Source of the DNA: Cristatella mucedo
Taxonomy: Eukaryota; Bryozoa; Phylactolaemata; Cristatellidae
Length of the DNA stretch: 64,000 bases
NCBI GenBank assembly: GCA_009760855.2
Contig: WPIO01000048.1
Span: forward strand, 393,001 to 457,000
Direction of reading: 5' to 3'
Numbering within the stretch: the first letter of the stretch is position 1; every line of letters starts with the position of its first letter. The position numbers and the translations under genes were made by a program. The notes below the pieces were generated by a model, which was not told the DNA's origin, did not search any database, and saw nothing but the letters and a program-made list of their open reading frames with translations. Positions 53,086-64,000 of the stretch are shown here, piece by piece.

Positions 53086-53105
53086 ATATACATATAATAC
53101 GTGTG
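52985..53105 (+). repeat. Mixed (TA)n/(TG)n microsatellite
   Basis: About 120 bp of TATA, TGTG and CATA units. Confidence 0.95.
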
Positions 53106-53490
53106 TATGATCAATTGATATGTCGTGCCGGTCTGGGGTGGTCTTTTGCTGTGTACTCGGGCACTAGAAATGCAGTACATCTAACCGCTTGCAAGCACCC
53201 ACAACTCGTGCTACGAGGGGAGTGGTCGGTGAAGGGGATGTGGCAGAAATGGGGGAATGCAGAAAACGAGATTCCTGCTCTGCCGATGCTGCAGCTTGAT
53301 GCTTTTTTGAATGTGCTGCGTGAGCCACGCATTTGGCACATGCTCGCACCGTTAGTGCGAAGCAGCATCGGTGCTCTAGCAGTGTACGTGTGCACTCACA
53401 CGTGCGTTGCCGAACGAACGAGAAACTTTCCAAGCCTGCAGCACACGGCGTGTAAGTGTTGGCACGTGGGTGAAGAAGCAGCAGCACACT

Positions 53491-53507
53491 CCCCCCCCCC
53501 CCCCCCC
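53491..53507 (+). repeat. C homopolymer run
   Basis: About 17 C in a row. Its length is likely uncertain in sequencing. Confidence 0.9.
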
Positions 53508-53757
53508 AGAGCAAAGCTGGATCTGCTGATGTTTTAGTGACGTCTGCCGGCGTCGAGCTTGCAGGGCGGCAGCAGCATCACCGCTGGTGCTCAAGATGCA
53601 CGTGACTGCCGCTCGGTGCCAGGGGTGCAGCATTGAATGCCTCCTGCACCACGGTAGCCAAGTAGCCTGAATTGAAGTTCCAGGGGCAGAGGAGCCCACG
53701 TGCCGTCCATCAAAAGTGAGCGCGCCCGGTAGCTGGCAGGAGGAGTGGTCAGCTGCT

Positions 53758-64000
<10,243 letters not shown>

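Overview
This window is animal (metazoan) genomic DNA, not bacterial. Genes are split by GT-AG introns of a few hundred bases to about 8 kb. Most of the rest is degenerate transposable elements and long microsatellites. The two identifiable genes, a nucleoporin (NUP35/Nup53) and an alpha-catenin, exist in animals. Together with L2/CR1-like LINEs, tRNA-derived SINEs, a Gypsy-type LTR element and pogo/hAT/Harbinger-like elements, they suggest an invertebrate, perhaps a lophotrochozoan or flatworm. I cannot name the species.

Layout. 1-2.9 kb: four phase-compatible exons of an unidentified gene on the + strand, running in from the left. 3.2-7.4 kb: a LINE-A copy split by a broken Gypsy-type LTR element (LTRs 4059-4392 and 6649-7074) in which integrase precedes RNase H. 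7.5-32.1 kb: gene-poor DNA with LINE-A and LINE-B fragments, SINE-A and SINE-B copies, a 338-bp hAT-like MITE, a 2.1-kb pogo/Tigger-like element with intact ends and a decayed transposase, a 483-bp TIR element and a 664-bp Harbinger-like element with a SINE nested in it. 32.1-52.3 kb: the NUP35 gene (+), ten exons including one weak call, about 383 codons, with introns full of repeats and one GC-AG intron. 53.7-64.0 kb: the 3' half of an alpha-catenin gene (-), eight exons running off the right edge, coding for the end of the M domain, an unusual tyrosine-rich linker, the actin-binding domain and the C-terminal tail.

The two genes converge, with stop codons at 52283 and 53758. Between them lies a short symmetric AATAAA...TTTATT block at 52925-52942 that could serve both 3' ends. 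NUP35 is a linker and membrane-contact nucleoporin of the nuclear pore; alpha-catenin couples cadherin-catenin junctions to actin. I see no functional link between them.

Repeat families are named here for convenience. LINE-A is an L2/CR1-like non-LTR element whose 3' end carries a small stem-loop followed by (ATT)n. LINE-B is a second non-LTR family with a different tail. SINE-A is tRNA-like and shares the LINE-A stem-loop at its 3' end. SINE-B is a second tRNA-like family. All splice sites and homologies were read by eye, without alignment or transcript data.
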